64,000 nt of DNA from Nomia melanderi (lineage: Eukaryota; Arthropoda; Insecta; Hymenoptera; Halictidae), in contig NC_135007.1 in NCBI RefSeq assembly GCF_051020985.1, forward strand, positions 15,837,501 through 15,901,500, read 5' to 3'. The notes beneath the pieces are model-generated. The model did not search any database, was not told the DNA's origin, and was given only the letters and a program-made list of their open reading frames with translations. Positions 1 through 12,600 of the stretch are shown here, piece by piece (position 1 is the stretch's first letter; each line of letters begins with the position of its first letter). A program made the position numbers and the translations under genes.

Positions 1-46
1 CATTTTTAAAGGTTTCCATTGTAACTGTAAAAAATATATAATTAAT

Positions 47-451
47 TTACTTGCCAATGAAATCCTTTAAATATTTTGTAAAAGTTTGATTGCAAAAAAG
101 TACATGTTGAAAAGCTTTATCGAATTTCTTTTCACTAAAATATGTTCTTGCCAATAATGACTTCTCAGACAGATTATTTTCAATGGTATGAGAATTGAAT
201 ATTTTCCATTGTTTACGAGAAATTTCAGCTTGCCATTCGAGGGCACAGTCTTCCAATTTTCTATTGATTAAGTTTAATAATTTATTTACTTCAAGTAACC
301 GTCGTGGAACATGAGCATTTCCTTGGCAAGAAAGAAAACAAACGTTACTTTCAATCATTGGTTTCTCATTAATTGATGTCATTTTTAAATATATAATATT
401 TTTTTCATCTAAACTAAAAAAATCTATCTGGAAGTCATGTACAAGGAACAT
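47..451 (-). CDS. Partial unknown protein, 5' coding part
   Basis: I do not recognise this protein. The minus-strand frame opens with an ATG at 451 and reads about 134 residues. A second Met at residue 24 follows a short hydrophobic/aromatic stretch. The downstream part is mixed and helical, with CFLSC, a basic VPRRLLEV segment and a charged ARTYFSEKKFDKAFQH stretch. It ends in GGCAAGTAAATT near 50, which reads either as a stop or, better, as a splice donor (CAA|GTAAAT). The gene therefore probably continues leftward beyond the window. It diverges from ALG1, whose ATG lies about 500 bp away, so the two may share a promoter region. AT-rich composition matches its neighbours. The evidence is an open frame plus a plausible donor only; no domain could be named. 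Confidence 0.5.
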   Translation of the reverse strand: MFLVHDFQIDFFSLDEKNIIYLKMTSINEKPMIESNVCFLSCQGNAHVPRRLLEVNKLLNLINRKLEDCALEWQAEISRKQWKIFNSHTIENNLSEKSLLARTYFSEKKFDKAFQHVLFCNQTFTKYLKDFIGK

Positions 452-960
452 TAAAAGACATATAAAAATGTATTTTTAAAATAAATTTACGTTTCATTAG
501 CCGTTTACTGAACAATTGAACATTTATGGAATGATATACTCAGTGTAATAATATTTATTTATTCGAATAAGATACAATAACAATTAAATAACTAGATAAA
601 ACATAATCAGAAGAATACATTGAAATATTACACGCAAAAAAAGTTATTTCAAGGAAATTAATATTCACGAATATTTGATTTGTAATTAGCGAAATGGAAA
701 TATATAAATAACAAATATGTTATTGACGCTTGCCACTTGAAAGACATTACGATAAACATTGTACAACATTTATGTCTCCATATTGTAATGTGAATGCAGC
801 GCCACGCGTTCGTGCATACTATCCAACGTGTAACGTTCTGGTAGAATTCGAATTCAGAAATTTGCCAACGAAGTCTGTTTCGTTTATGAAAAGTTTGTAA
901 AAATAAAATACAGCTTGTGACTATAAGCAGTAATATTTTTAATTGTAATTTCAATTAAAA
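452..960. promoter_or_regulatory. AT-rich divergent intergenic region
   Basis: This 509 bp gap separates the start of the unknown minus-strand gene from the ALG1 start codon. It is AT-rich with a short more GC-rich stretch around 790-850. It most likely holds both promoters. No TATA box in a convincing position and no repeat were seen. A 98-residue minus-strand frame lies here but nothing supports it as a gene. Confidence 0.35.
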
Positions 961-2863
961 ATGTGGATGATTTGTTTATTATTTATACTACTGTTAGTTT
1001 TACTGGTGATGAGGAAATTCTACTTAAAGAAATGTAAAATACGTAAAAATGTCTGTGTTGTTGTTCTCGGAGATTTAGGTAGAAGTCCTAGAATGCAATA
1101 TCATGTAATGTCATTGATAGAAGAAGGTTTTATGGTAGACTTTATAGGTTATTCTGGTTCATCCTTATTAAAAGAAATACAAGAAAACCCTCGAGTACGT
1201 ATTTACTATCTCCTGCCACCACCGAATATAAACAACAGTATGTTATCAGTTTCATGAAAAATTTATATTATATGTAATAAATTATATTTAAAAATTTGAT
1301 GCACGAAACAGCAGGATCTTTACAGAATATATTTGAGATCGAAATATTTTTTCATTTCAGATATACCTAGCCTCGTGCGTTACGTGATAAAAACGTTGTG
1401 GCAAATGGTTACACTTTTATGGGTTTTATTTCAGAAACCTATGCCCACATATGTATTATTGCAAAATCCACCTGCGATTCCAACAATTCCAGTTTGTTGG
1501 TTTTATTGTACCGTAATAGATTGTCATCTTATCGTTGACTGGCATAATTATGCTCATACTATCATGGCACTAAGTTTGAGAAACGATCATTTATTAGTAA
1601 AATTTGCAAAGGCAATTGAAATGTTTTTCGGTTCTAAAGCTCAAAGTAATTTTTGTGTTTCGAGAGCGTTAAAGGAAGACTTACAGTTGAAGTGGGGAAT
1701 CAAGTTAGTATTTACAGTTATATCTGTGTGCTTTCAGATACTTTGTTTAATAACTTTTTTTTGTTTAGGGCTAAAGTATTATATGATCGTCCAATAACTA
1801 AATTTCAGCGTATATCATTAACAGAGAAACATGAATTTTTATTAAAATTAAGCGAAACATATGACATTTTTAAAGGTCCAGAGGAAAATTCTACTATATT
1901 TACAGAATGCATATCAAATGAGGTTCGTTTGAAACTTAAAAGACCTGGATTTATTGTGTCTAGTACAAGTTGGACGGAAGATGAAGATTTTTCTATATTA
2001 GTGAAAGCATTGCAAGGTATATTTGATGTTACTTCATAATATATTAAACTCACTGTATAACTGTACAAATATGGAGGGAATGTATTATTTGATAGGGATC
2101 TAGAAGTATTAAAAAATTGGCATATTCTTATTTTTCAGAATATGAATATGCAGTTGAAGAACATATTTATAATCTCCCAAATTTGATTTGTGTCATAACT
2201 GGTAAAGGACATTTGAAAGAATTTTATATGGCAATTATAACATTAAAAATGTGGAAACATGTTACAGTTCTAACACCATGGCTTGAAAGTGAAGATTATC
2301 CTAAAATGTTAGGTAAAAAAATACTGATTTTTTTTCGTTTATAATTGAATCATTTTTTTAAGTGAGATATATACATAAAACGTGTATTGTGTGTATGTAG
2401 CTAGCGCAGATTTAGGGATTTGTCTCCACACTTCATCCAGTGGTTTGGATTTACCAATGAAAGTTGTTGATATGTTTGGATGTGAACTGCCAGTTTGTGC
2501 ATATAATTTCAAATGGTAAGTGGATTTTTTTCTTTTATGATATTAGTTGTTACACTTTAAGTTCTCCAGAAATGACAGTCTCATTGTGATATTTTGTAGC
2601 ATAAAGGTTCAGTACATAAATGATCGTTATCAATGCTTTTATTTTACAGTTTACCAGAGCTTGTTAAACATAACGAAAATGGAATGATTTTTTCGAATTA
2701 TAAAGAACTGGCAGCACAACTGAAGTCATGGTTTGAAAATTTCCCTAATAATGATACTCAACAGAAGTTGGATGATAGGTTCAGACAAGAACTTCGCAAG
2801 TTCCAAGAAAATCGGTGGCACAATAATTGGACTTCTACTGTATTACCTTATTTTAACAAATAA
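961..2863 (+). CDS. ALG1: ALG1 chitobiosyldiphosphodolichol beta-mannosyltransferase
   Basis: ALG1 adds the first mannose from GDP-mannose to GlcNAc2-PP-dolichol on the cytosolic face of the ER, an early step of N-glycan precursor synthesis. Six exons join in frame: 961-1237, 1361-1703, 1769-2016, 2139-2312, 2401-2515 and 2650-2863, giving 456 residues (human about 464). The N-terminus is a single membrane anchor (MWMICLLFILLLVLLVM). Family landmarks in order are GDLGRSPRMQYH near residue 40, ILQNPP-type LLQNPPAIPTIPVCWF, VDWHNYAHTIM, SSTSWTEDEDFSILV, CVITGKGHLKEFY and LHTSSSGLDLPMKVVDMFGCELPVCA. These glycosyltransferase 1/4-type nucleotide-sugar motifs are almost unchanged from human. All introns are short (65-134 bp) with GT..AG ends. 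The gene converges on SNU13, with 330 bp between the stops. Confidence 0.95.
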
Positions 2864-3193
2864 CTTAAGAATTGTTGATAAATTGTAAGTGTTTATGGTA
2901 TAAACATGTTTCCTAAAGTATATTAAAAATTAATTTTTCATAAATTTTATGTATGGTTGTATATAGTGCACATATTCTATCTGTATCTTATTATAGTTCA
3001 TTTAACTTTATGAATAATAGTCAATTTATTGTTATTAGTTTTATTATGAAGATGATACATATAACATTTCACATGAATTGCATGTAGTTGAATTTTTTAA
3101 GAATACTTTAAACTTTTTGTGAGAAAATATAAACTGTGCTATAAAGTTAAAACTTGAAGAATGTTTGTTTTTTTTAAATCAGGTACTAATAAC
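2864..3193. other. Convergent 3' region, ALG1/SNU13
   Basis: This 330 bp AT-rich spacer between two convergent stop codons must contain both 3' UTRs and polyadenylation sites. A/T runs and AATAAA-like variants are present, but no single signal stands out. No repeat element was seen. Confidence 0.4.
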
Positions 3194-3694
3194 TTAAACT
3201 AGAAGTCGTTCGATTTCTTGTTGTATCGCTTGAATTTGTGGCTTTAGTTGTGAACCTTCGTTAACAGTCACTGAACAAGCAACAACAGGTCTAGATACTC
3301 CACAAGCACGACCTAATGCTTGTTTACTTCTTACAAATACATATGGAACATTCTTATCTTCGCATAACAGTGGCAAATGTAATAGAATTTCTAAAGGTTC
3401 TGCATCTGCAGCCATTACAATGAATTCTGATAGACCACGATTTAACGTTTTTGTTGCTTCATTGGCTCCTTTCCTTAATTGTTTGTAATTCATTGCCTGC
3501 TGAACCAAATTAAGGATTTTCGCAGTCAATGTTGCATCCGCTAAAGGGTATGCTCTTGGATTAACTTCATCAGCCTACACAACAAATAATAATTGATCAA
3601 ATTAAATTTTATAAGCTACATAAACAACCCACGTGTAAAAGATAACCTCTAAAGCGCAGATTAAAGGGAATATTAACAGCGAATCACTTACCAT
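3194..3694 (-). CDS. SNU13: SNU13 / 15.5K / hoi-polloi, L7Ae-family RNA-binding protein
   Basis: SNU13 binds kink-turns in U4 snRNA and in box C/D snoRNAs, seeding U4/U6.U5 tri-snRNP and C/D snoRNP assembly in the nucleus. The main exon 3194-3574 encodes 126 residues. The only start that fits lies upstream: ATG at 3692-3694 is followed at once by GTAAGT, and the acceptor before 3574 restores frame as Met-Ala-Asp-Glu-Val-Asn-Pro. The product is 127 residues (human 128). The L7Ae signature RKGANEATKTLNRG, LLHLPLLCEDKNVPYVFV and SKQALGRACGVSRPV are essentially invariant, and the C-terminus is IQQEIERLLV. The first coding exon therefore holds only the start codon, so ORF-only annotation loses the true N-terminus. 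The 117 bp intron lies close to the promoter. Confidence 0.95.
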
Positions 3695-4392
3695 CTTTTT
3701 ACAGAGAAAATTCTATTTGTTATCTTGACAAAGATATCTGTTGTTAGGAATGAGAAACCTCTCCGCGATTATTTATAAAAATCGCTTCACGGAGGAACCA
3801 ACTCTCTTTCGACCACGCTGAATGTACAAAATGCCGGCGCAACAAACTTATTGACTCCACTTTCGCCATCTAACGAACGTTACAGAAAGTAACATTCCTG
3901 TCTACACCACGATATTCTATGGTGAAGATTGCTGTGGTGACACGTGCACAAAATGTCCTGTCGGTAAGTAGGTAATTAATTATAATTTGTTCTATGACAT
4001 TAATATAAAGATATATAAGTAACCAGTAGTAATTGAAAATCATTATTAGTTATTTATATATTTTATGGTGTATCGTATATTATGTACTTCACTCTAAGTT
4101 GCAAATATTATGTGTATTTAGATATATATTAAATGCAATTATTTAAATGAATGTACATATAATAAATTTAGATTTGTAGTAATATTGGGTATGTGATTTG
4201 TTTTTAGTGGTCACATAGCTTGTAACTTCATTGCATACAAATTTTTGTCTTTAATCTTGATTTTTCTGTCTGCCTGTGAACATTCAAATAGTTGGACTTT
4301 TTAAATGTCACTTTTTTTATATTAAAGTCATATTTTTAAATCATTTTTAAAATAGTCGTACTGCTTTATTACACGAATGCGAATAGTTAACA
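3695..4392. other. Intergenic, SNU13 promoter and UBAC1 3' side
   Basis: This 700 bp stretch lies between the SNU13 start and the UBAC1 stop, both on the minus strand. The part nearest SNU13 (3700-3960) is less AT-rich and is the likely promoter and 5' UTR. The remainder is very AT-rich and should include the UBAC1 3' UTR. No RNA gene or repeat was recognised. Confidence 0.35.
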
Positions 4393-6235
4393 TTAGTCAC
4401 CTGCATATTGATTTACATGATTGGAATGTTTTTTATCCTGATAAATTTGAAGTATTTGATCAAGAACATGTGGAACATGAATCCACATATTTATTGTTGT
4501 TGGAAATTCTATTATAGATAAATACACTAAAAACATTATTTGTATTAGATAGCTTCAAAACAATTTTATGTGCGTGTATATGTGTAAATCGTACCTAAGA
4601 ACATTTTAGACTTTGTAAGATTAAGTTGAATGTGTGGATTATTCATAATTGCATTATAAATTGGACTCTCTGGATCAAGGCCTTCATCTAAATCTTGTAA
4701 ACTATGTCCCCTATCTCCAAGCAACCATTCACACTAAACAATTACAAATGTTAAACACTAGGTTTAATCTTATTATGATTATACTTACAGCATTAGCTAG
4801 ATTATTCCCAGTAATCTTCAGTGCATCAACAATACTTTTCTCGTCAAATCCCATTTCCAAAAGTAACTGTTTTGCTTTAGAGTTAGGTTTGAAGTTTATT
4901 TTCTTATCACGATAATAACTTTGCAACAAAAGATCTAGGATGCTAAGTAAGTTTCCCTCCTTTGGTGAACCTTGATTTTTTATATAATTGATAATGGATT
5001 TAAATATAAACATGAACTACAATGAAGCAATGAATTTAAACATGATATTTGGCTGTTAGATAACTACCTCCTGTAAATAATTCAGTACATGTTTCTTTGA
5101 AAGACTTGTTTTTTGAACCAGTAGATGAACTGGGACCTGTAACATGTTTATCATTGTCTCTTTCAATAGCTAACAACTCATCATCATCATCATCACCATC
5201 ACCATCAGCATCACCATCATCATCATCTTCTGGATCATCTTGATGTTCTATTAACCAATCTACTGCTCTTGTCAGATCTGATCTAAAATGAATGAATTAT
5301 GAAAATTTATTTATAAATATTCAATTTTTTATTTCTTAATTATTTAAACCATACTTTGTTAAACGAAGAGCTTTTAAAATTCTTTTACGAGAATAACCCT
5401 TTCCCATTAGTTCTTTTATAGAATTTTCATCATTAATTTGATTACATTTGATTTGTAACTTATCCTTCAAAACATTATAAATCTCCTGTGATTCTGAACT
5501 ATACATTAAAGATTTTGCAGATGCTTTTACAAGTGATATTAAAATTTGTCGTATTTCATTCTGAAACTATAGAATATTATATCAGAATAAATATTTGTAG
5601 TACACAAAAGTATTATAATAATATGTATACATTTACATCTGCAAGACATTCAATCGGTGAAATGAAACGAGGTGGATTAATTATAGGTAAATCACTAGTT
5701 GCTTGTAATATTGCTGCCTGGTTTGGACCTTTCAAAGCTTTATCTGATAAATTTTCTTTTCCAGGTACTGGACGAACTTCTACTAACATTAATGTATCTA
5801 TAACACAGAGAATTCCTATGTGAATTATTTTGTATATGAAAAGTTGTATATGAAAGATAACTTTGAATTTTTTTCTGTACATATATGGATTGTATATATG
5901 AAACTATTAAATTGAAAGTTTACCATGTTCATTTATTTGCTCATCATTTATACTATTACTATCTATAAGTTGTTTAAATTTAGATGAATGTATTAATCGG
6001 AATTTAGAAGGGATTTTTGTCTTGTCATTGCCATATAAATGTTTCATTACCATTGTTTTCGTTTTCTCAATGGTAAAGTCTGGTTTTACAGTAATGTTTG
6101 CAATATTACCTTCAAGGCTAAATGACAGAAAAATAATTATTTATTAATATCATCCAGTATGTATTTATTGTAGCTGAAAATATTGTACCTTATAATATTA
6201 ATAGAAAAATGCTTTGGCGATACGGTAACTGCCAT
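4393..6235 (-). CDS. UBAC1: UBAC1 (KPC2) ubiquitin-associated domain protein
   Basis: UBAC1/KPC2 is the non-catalytic partner of the KPC ubiquitin ligase and links ubiquitinated cargo to the proteasome. Eight exons join in frame on the minus strand: 6189-6235, 5924-6117, 5637-5797, 5355-5566, 5068-5282, 4789-4970, 4595-4733 and 4393-4526. The product is 427 residues (human 405). The ubiquitin-like N-terminus (about 1-80) contains KTKIPSKFRLIHSSK. A first UBA follows (about 180-222, IKELMGKGYSRKRILKALRL ... WLIEH), then an acidic Asp run (about 225-243). The second UBA (about 301-343) contains LLLEMGFDEKSIVDAL and ACEWLLGDRGHSL, and a C-terminal helix contains IYNAIMNNPHIQLNL. The order and the human-like DALK.../EWLLGDR motif make the call firm. 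The Asp tract is encoded by a GAT/GAC microsatellite at 5177-5240 and is likely length-variable. The start was chosen because MAVTVSPKHF aligns with the human N-terminal beta strand. Confidence 0.9.
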
Positions 6236-7579
6236 AATTGTTAGAATATTGGTTTGAAAATTGTCAAACTTCAAACGGATAGTTTGTTTTCATATTTATA
6301 AATAAAAAACAATTATTCACTCTTTACTTGCAAACAAAATCGTGAGCCAAGGAGAGTTCTTTCTTATGCCACAATGTTTAGTGGCATATGAAACATTTTA
6401 GGGTATAATATTGCTTCCATAATTTTGTGTTTTTGCGGCTTCCTTAATGTTTAATTTCATACAGACTTAAAATATGTATATACCTATAGACGTTGCAACT
6501 TATGCGAATTTTTGACCAGTTTCAGGGGTCTCAAGACCCCCGTACCATTTCGGTCTCGTGCACAACGTTACCGACAAAAATAATTGTACATTAAAATAAT
6601 GTAAATAAACTCTATTTTTTCATAAACATAAAAGAAAATTTCTTTTCGAACAATTAATTCTTACAACTGTAAATAAACATTCCATGTCGCAGTCTTACAT
6701 AGTTCACTAGTTAACCGTTCGATTTAGAGTCCGCTAGTGCGCGCCATTTTTGACAGTGTCGATATTTCAGAACAGTAGACAGAAAAACACATTCTGCGCA
6801 CAATCTACACATATCTTGTCTATGCTAATCAATTGATACTGCAGTTCGCTACCAGATGGCTTCGCAACGTTTTCGTGAGCGCCAATTTTATTAAAAAGTC
6901 TATTACTATCGAAAATATCGCGACTCATTACGCAGAGTATCCGTTCAAATTCATAACCGTCAAAATGTTCGAATTCACACGTCGTTCAACGATTCTCCCG
7001 ACACCAGAATGATGAACATGATCGCGCGAAGGGTCCTGTATTTGACAGATAAATCTAATCGGAATTAGACGCATCATTTCAATTGTCAAAACTGAAATTC
7101 TCCGCGGTGTCGAGTGATTCACGGGGAACACCGTGCGTTTCGAAGTTGCGGCGCAGTAAAGATAATTGCTCGATGGTTATGGAAAATTCTGGAATGAGAA
7201 GCGCGCGCTTATCCAGAACATTCGTGTAGGCTTAAAGGGGGATCCGTCGCTCGCAGAGAAACTCGCCCTCTTCGGTGTGTCGGACGGAGCACGGCACAGT
7301 GTACCGGACGAGACTCAATGGAAACGATCCTAGTGGCGGCGCGCCGCTAGGTGATTGATACGCGGTTGTGATACATTTTATGGTGCGGAAATGTGAGAGT
7401 TTCGCTTGGAGAACGAGGAAATCACCGTTGACTAGCATGCGACGTTAGTCAGACGAGGAGGAACCGAACGGATCGCGGAACTTCGCCGAGAGTTTCTGTC
7501 AAGATAAACGCGAAACAGGATGACACTCGTGGTTTGAGAGAAGATCTCGATCTCGTGCGTGTAGCCTGCCATTCACGAC
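6236..7579. promoter_or_regulatory. Divergent intergenic UBAC1/menin; composition boundary
   Basis: These 1.34 kb separate the divergent UBAC1 and menin starts. The UBAC1 side (6236-6900) is AT-rich. From about 6900 the sequence becomes GC- and CpG-rich and stays so up to the menin ATG, so 7100-7579 is probably the menin CpG-rich promoter and 5' UTR. A perfect 16-base hairpin with arms GGGGTCT/AGACCCC sits at 6526-6541. No core promoter motif could be assigned with confidence. Confidence 0.4.
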
Positions 7580-9621
7580 ATGGCGGGTTTTCGGGACGAG
7601 GATAAGGCGCTCTTTCCTATACGGAGTATCTCCTCCATTGTCCAAATCTTCCAGAACCAGCTGGAAAACAGCTCGGAGCCGGACCTGGCTCTGCTCTCGA
7701 TCCTTGTCGGCGCGGTCGAGAATTCCCTAACCTGCAATCGAACATTTGCGTCGCAGGAGTCGACTGTTTACGACGAGCCGAAACTGCCGGCGGTCGAGTT
7801 TCACATCGCCGAGGCCCTTTACACGAAGTTCCACGCGGTGATCAAAGGAGCGGTCGATCTGACAGTCTATGACACCAAATACGCGACCAGGGAGCTTGTC
7901 AAAAAGGTGTCCGACGTGATATGGAATTCTCTCACTAGAAGCTACTACAAGGATCGCGCGCATTTGCAGAGTCTCTATAGTTATCTCACAGCGAACAAAT
8001 TGGACTGCTTCGGAGTGGCGTTTGCGGTGGTAGCTGGCTGTCAGGTACTGGGATTTAAAGACGTGCACCTCGCTATGTCCGAAGATCATGCCTGGGTGGT
8101 TTATGGAGAGGATGGCAATGAAACGGCGGAAGTAACATGGCACGGTGGGTATTTGCCTTTGAATTACCTTTAGAGTTATTGGATTCGAGATAAAGAACAT
8201 TCGCTGATCCTTTTTAGGGAAAGGAAACGAGGACAAACGTGGTCAGCCTGTCGAGCCCGGTGTAGCTTCCAGATCATGGTTGTACGTGAACGGACAGGCG
8301 GTGGTATGCTCCAGGGCTATGGAGGTTGCCACCATAGTTTCAGCTATAAATCCTAGCTTGAGCGCGACTGCAGATGCCGCGGAAGTGGCGTTGCTTCAGC
8401 AGGAGTTACTTTGGTTACTGTACGATTTAGGTCATTTGGCGAAATACCCCATGGCGTTGGGGAACTTAGGAGATTTAGAAGAAGCGGCGCCGACACCTGG
8501 CAGACCGCCTGCTATAGATCTGTTTCAGGTATGTTGTACCATTGTACGGTTCTTCCAGCTTGATTTCGGTACTCACTGGTGTCCCATTCTTTCAGGAAGC
8601 GATACGATCTGCAAGAAAGTATTATGGCAACGCTCACGTGTATCCGTACACCTACCAGGGTGGCTACTTGTACAGACACGGTCTACACGCGAACGCGTTG
8701 GCGTCGTGGGCGGACGCGGCAGACGTTTTAAGGAAGTAAGTAGACCAACACCAATGCCGCACACCGTTGAATCAAAGATCTATTTACTAACATTCTCCAA
8801 TGTCAACGCGTGGCAGGTACGATTATTCGAGGGACGACGGAGAAATATACAAGGAGCTGTTGGAGATAGCAAACGAATTGATACCGCACACGGTACGAGC
8901 GGACGAGCGTCTGCTGCGACAGCCGCGATGCTTCGCGTACCTGTTGAGGTTCTACGACGGCATATGCCAATGGGAGGAGGGCGCGAACACGCCAGTGCTG
9001 CACATCGGATGGGCCCGACCTCTGGTAAATACCATTTCGAAGTTCGACGCCGGTATCCGGGCTCAGGTGATCATCGAATGCTACGATGCAGAGGCGAAGC
9101 AGGAAGAGGAGAGGGCGCAGAAGAGGGAGACCAGCCCCGAGGAGACGTTGAACAACAACAACAACAACTACTGCAAGACCAAGGAGAGGGGCAACACGGC
9201 GCGCGATCTGATCAAGAGCCTGGAGTCTAAAGTACCTTCGAACCCGGCGCCCATGCATCCCAGCATTCAAGCTTTAACCGCGGCATGCAGCGAGAAAATA
9301 CTTAACAGAGATTACCTCCTGCAAGGCGGCGGGGAGCCGTTCGTCGCGCCGCCGGACGACGCTCTGCCGCCTGCACCTTCCACGTCTCAGGAAAACCTTG
9401 ACCCCGAGGTGGAGGCCGACTCGGAGAACGAGAAGCCGAGGATAACGTTGTACAGTCAGAAGATGAAGGGTCTGAAGGACCTGCTGCTCGCCGAGAAGCT
9501 GAACACGCACGCGATCTCGCTGCAGCTAACCGCACAGAGTCAGGTACAAATCGGTAAGAAGTCGCGCGGCACCGACGAGGTTGGAGTCAATCAACGCCCC
9601 AAAAGGACGCGTCGGGAATAG
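7580..9621 (+). CDS. Mnn1: Menin (MEN1 / Mnn1)
   Basis: Menin is a nuclear scaffold of MLL/Trithorax H3K4 methyltransferase complexes and also binds JunD. Four exons join in frame: 7580-8144, 8218-8528, 8596-8735 and 8817-9621, giving 606 residues (human 610). The N-terminal KALFPIRSISSIV matches the family start. The long central region holds the invariant blocks TRELVKKVSDVIWNSLTRSY, SEDHAWVVYG, AEVTWHGKGNED, LLWLLYDLGHLAKYPMALGN and LLRFYDGICQWEEG. These build the TPR-like pocket that binds MLL and JunD. The disordered insert near residues 465-500 has six consecutive Asn from an AAC repeat. The conserved C-terminal helix KMKGLKDLLLAEKLNTHAI and a basic tail PKRTRR, a likely nuclear signal, close the protein. 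All junctions were fixed by frame and similarity. Intron 1 is 73 bp, intron 2 is 67 bp and intron 3 is 81 bp. The gene is complete and intact. Confidence 0.97.
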
Positions 9622-12600
9622 TATAAGTTCTTCGACCGCCGTTTCGGTATCGTAAAGTATTGACACAGTGCCACTAGGTTTCTTTCTGTCGTTGGGGGAG
9701 GATCGGCGGCGCGAGCACAGACGCGCGGAAGTTCCCTTCCGCGCGTCGTTAGAATCTCAGTCTTCGCTCACGGTTTCTTCTAAGTTTCCGCGCGAGTTCC
9801 CGATTCAGCGCCGCCCGTCAACGCGCGGGCGGCGACCGATGGTGATAAATTTTTGTGCCGTTTCGTTTAAACCCGCCGGTCGCGGCGTTCTCGCGTCGGT
9901 TCGGCTCAGCGAATCGTTGCGACGTCGCGGCTCGATGGGGCGAGGTACAGATCGTGGCGTAGAGCGTAACTAAGCTAGACACGAACAAGTTTGTAGAAGA
10001 GTACAAAAAAACGTTTTCTCGATTTTAAGTTAACCGTCGGGATCGTGAGTGTTTGCGTTCTCGTATTTCACACGATGGGAAAAAGTACACGTCTTCTTTC
10101 TACCGCGGTGTACGAAGCTGCGACCGATTAACGGGGCGGGACACGGGGTGGGTTTGGGGTTTAGGCTGGACCGGGGTGGGGCGGGGCGGGGCGGGGGGAC
10201 GCGAGGAAAGAGAAAGACGATGAATCGAACAATGTACCTAACAATCTTCGCGGGGATACTAGGTTTTCCAGCACAGTTTATTTATTCTGCGAGCACCGAC
10301 GATCGTCGACGAGTCGATCGATACCGGTCGCATCCTTTATCCTATTTCTAATCTCTCGTTGCACCTCTTATTTATTGACCCACGTGTTTCTCTCTTACTC
10401 TCTCTTTTTCTTTCTCTCTCTCTATCTTTCTATCTTTCTGTCTCTCTCTTTTATTCCCTCTTTCGTTTTTTTATCGAGCTGTCGCACTACGAGTAACTAG
10501 GAGTAATAGACGAGTTGTCGTTAATGTTTTTTACACGGTAGTTGAACCTTCTGTTTAGAATTACGCTTTTTACGATCTAGTAATATAGAATACCACACAT
10601 TCCACTCCGTATTGTGGTGCAAATTAATTAAGTTTTTACCTAAGGTATTTTAAGCATAAAATGCTCGCTTATTTTTGTAACTATTTATTTTCGAAGTAAT
10701 TATAAGTGTCTGAATATCTCTAGTACACGATTTTTCGCTACTTTTACAGATAGATCGGAACGAACGTTCAGAGAGTCCACCAAAATCGTTTTAGTACGCG
10801 CGCGCAAGCCTTTTGACGTTGTTTCGATTTGCGTTCACCCGTTTTTATCCAGCTAGTCCTCGAAAGGGCCTACACGTGCGGGGGCTGAAGATGAACAGTT
10901 TGAACAGTCATCGGGACAGAGAATTCTCGGCCGGCTGGTCATTCTCGTCATGCGGCGTTTCTAATTTCAACGGCGTTCGGTTCGTTCGATCGCCTAGCGT
11001 GTTCGGGGACTGTTCGAGGGATCGGTTGAACCGATTGCGCGTCTTGTAAATTCAGTCATTCGCCATTGTACTTACTACCGATCGGGACGATCGGGCACCG
11101 ATTTTTTCTACGAGTCTCGTTCAAACCGGGTCTATCGGAGGTTGTGTCTCTGCGATTCTCGTTTCGCCTTGAACTCGAGCGAAAGACGGCAAAACATCGG
11201 TTCATTTGTATCTGATATTTATTACTCGTCTGTGTCGTGTCATTGTACGGAAGGAGATACACCGGAGCTCGTTCGGATTCTATCGGTGTTCTGTAAATGC
11301 GTATACAAATTCTTCCTTTCGAGTCGACGCTAGAACTACCGAGTATTCGTCCCTTTGCACTGCGGAGGCGCCTCTGTGTTAGTAATTGATTTGACACAGG
11401 TGAATTGTAAAGTTTGAGATTTAATATTCAACTTTGTATTGTGTATATTTAGTGAAACTAACTCGAAGAGAAATTATATTACATTGAGGTACATTGAGGA
11501 AAGCTATTTTATTTCAATATTTTTTGAATTGATTATGCAAGGTATAATATTAAATATGAAATTTTATAGTTTCACTGTTTGAAATCAATCCTCTTGTTCA
11601 TTTAATTGCATATCAACTATATTGTCCGGTTAATTTCTCAATGTTTATCCTTTCGTTTGTTTCCACTGAAAGCAATCTAATTTGTTTAGAGCTAACTTGT
11701 TTAGCACGTAAGTGCCGGTATGGTTAGCATTAAGACATCGATAATTGTGAAACAAACAAATTGGAACGTTTCGTTGTTACTGGTAGTTCTAGCGATCTGT
11801 TCTATGTTCACCGCCGGACGAGCTCTACACTCGTAGACCTGGTTGTACGATTCACTTTTATTTAGACAGTGGCAGTGTATCGCGAACGCGACGATACAAT
11901 GCGAGTAAAGCGTGTCGTGACTCGTTATCGGATCGGTTGTTACGGATAATCGATGCGGTGTCTTTTTGTACTCGTTTTCGGTGACACGTTTCGGTTGATC
12001 GTTTTTTTTTTTTTTTATTATTATATTTTCGACTAGTTTCACGCAAACACGATACCAATCATGTACGTAACGACGAACATCGACGTTGATGTCGCATGAA
12101 ATTTATTCGACGATGTTTTAGACGTGTTGTTGTAAAGTATGTTGTTGAGAGGAATGAATATAAAATGGTCCGAGCTGATCGACGATCACTTAATAATGAA
12201 GGGCGCTATCTTACTGTGATGCTGAATTATATATGTATATATATAAAATAATATACGTACGTATGTAAACATATGTATCTCGAACGTACATATATATATA
12301 CGTATGTTTACATACGTATATATGTATATGTAAACTATACAATAATAATAACCGTAGCGAATAACGAAAGGCTCGGCGATGAGGGGCCGTTCCCCCGTGG
12401 AAAGGTGGAAACCTTCGGCCGCCATGCTTGATTACAATTAAATCGATCACACGACGAACAGGAAAGAGCAAGGAATTACGGAAAATCGACGGAGATAACC
12501 GAGGAAAAGCAGACAGTCCGTTAGCCCGTGTCGTTCGCATATCATGACTGGTATTCTATGAGATTTCCGCGGTGATACCGATCGATCGGTTTTATTTATT

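Noticed and set aside
658..954. 98-codon minus-strand frame with a hydrophobic start upstream of ALG1
   Set aside because: The hydrophobic N-terminus is the reverse of the A/T-rich ALG1 leader. It has no downstream exon and no similarity, and its position is better explained as the divergent promoter.
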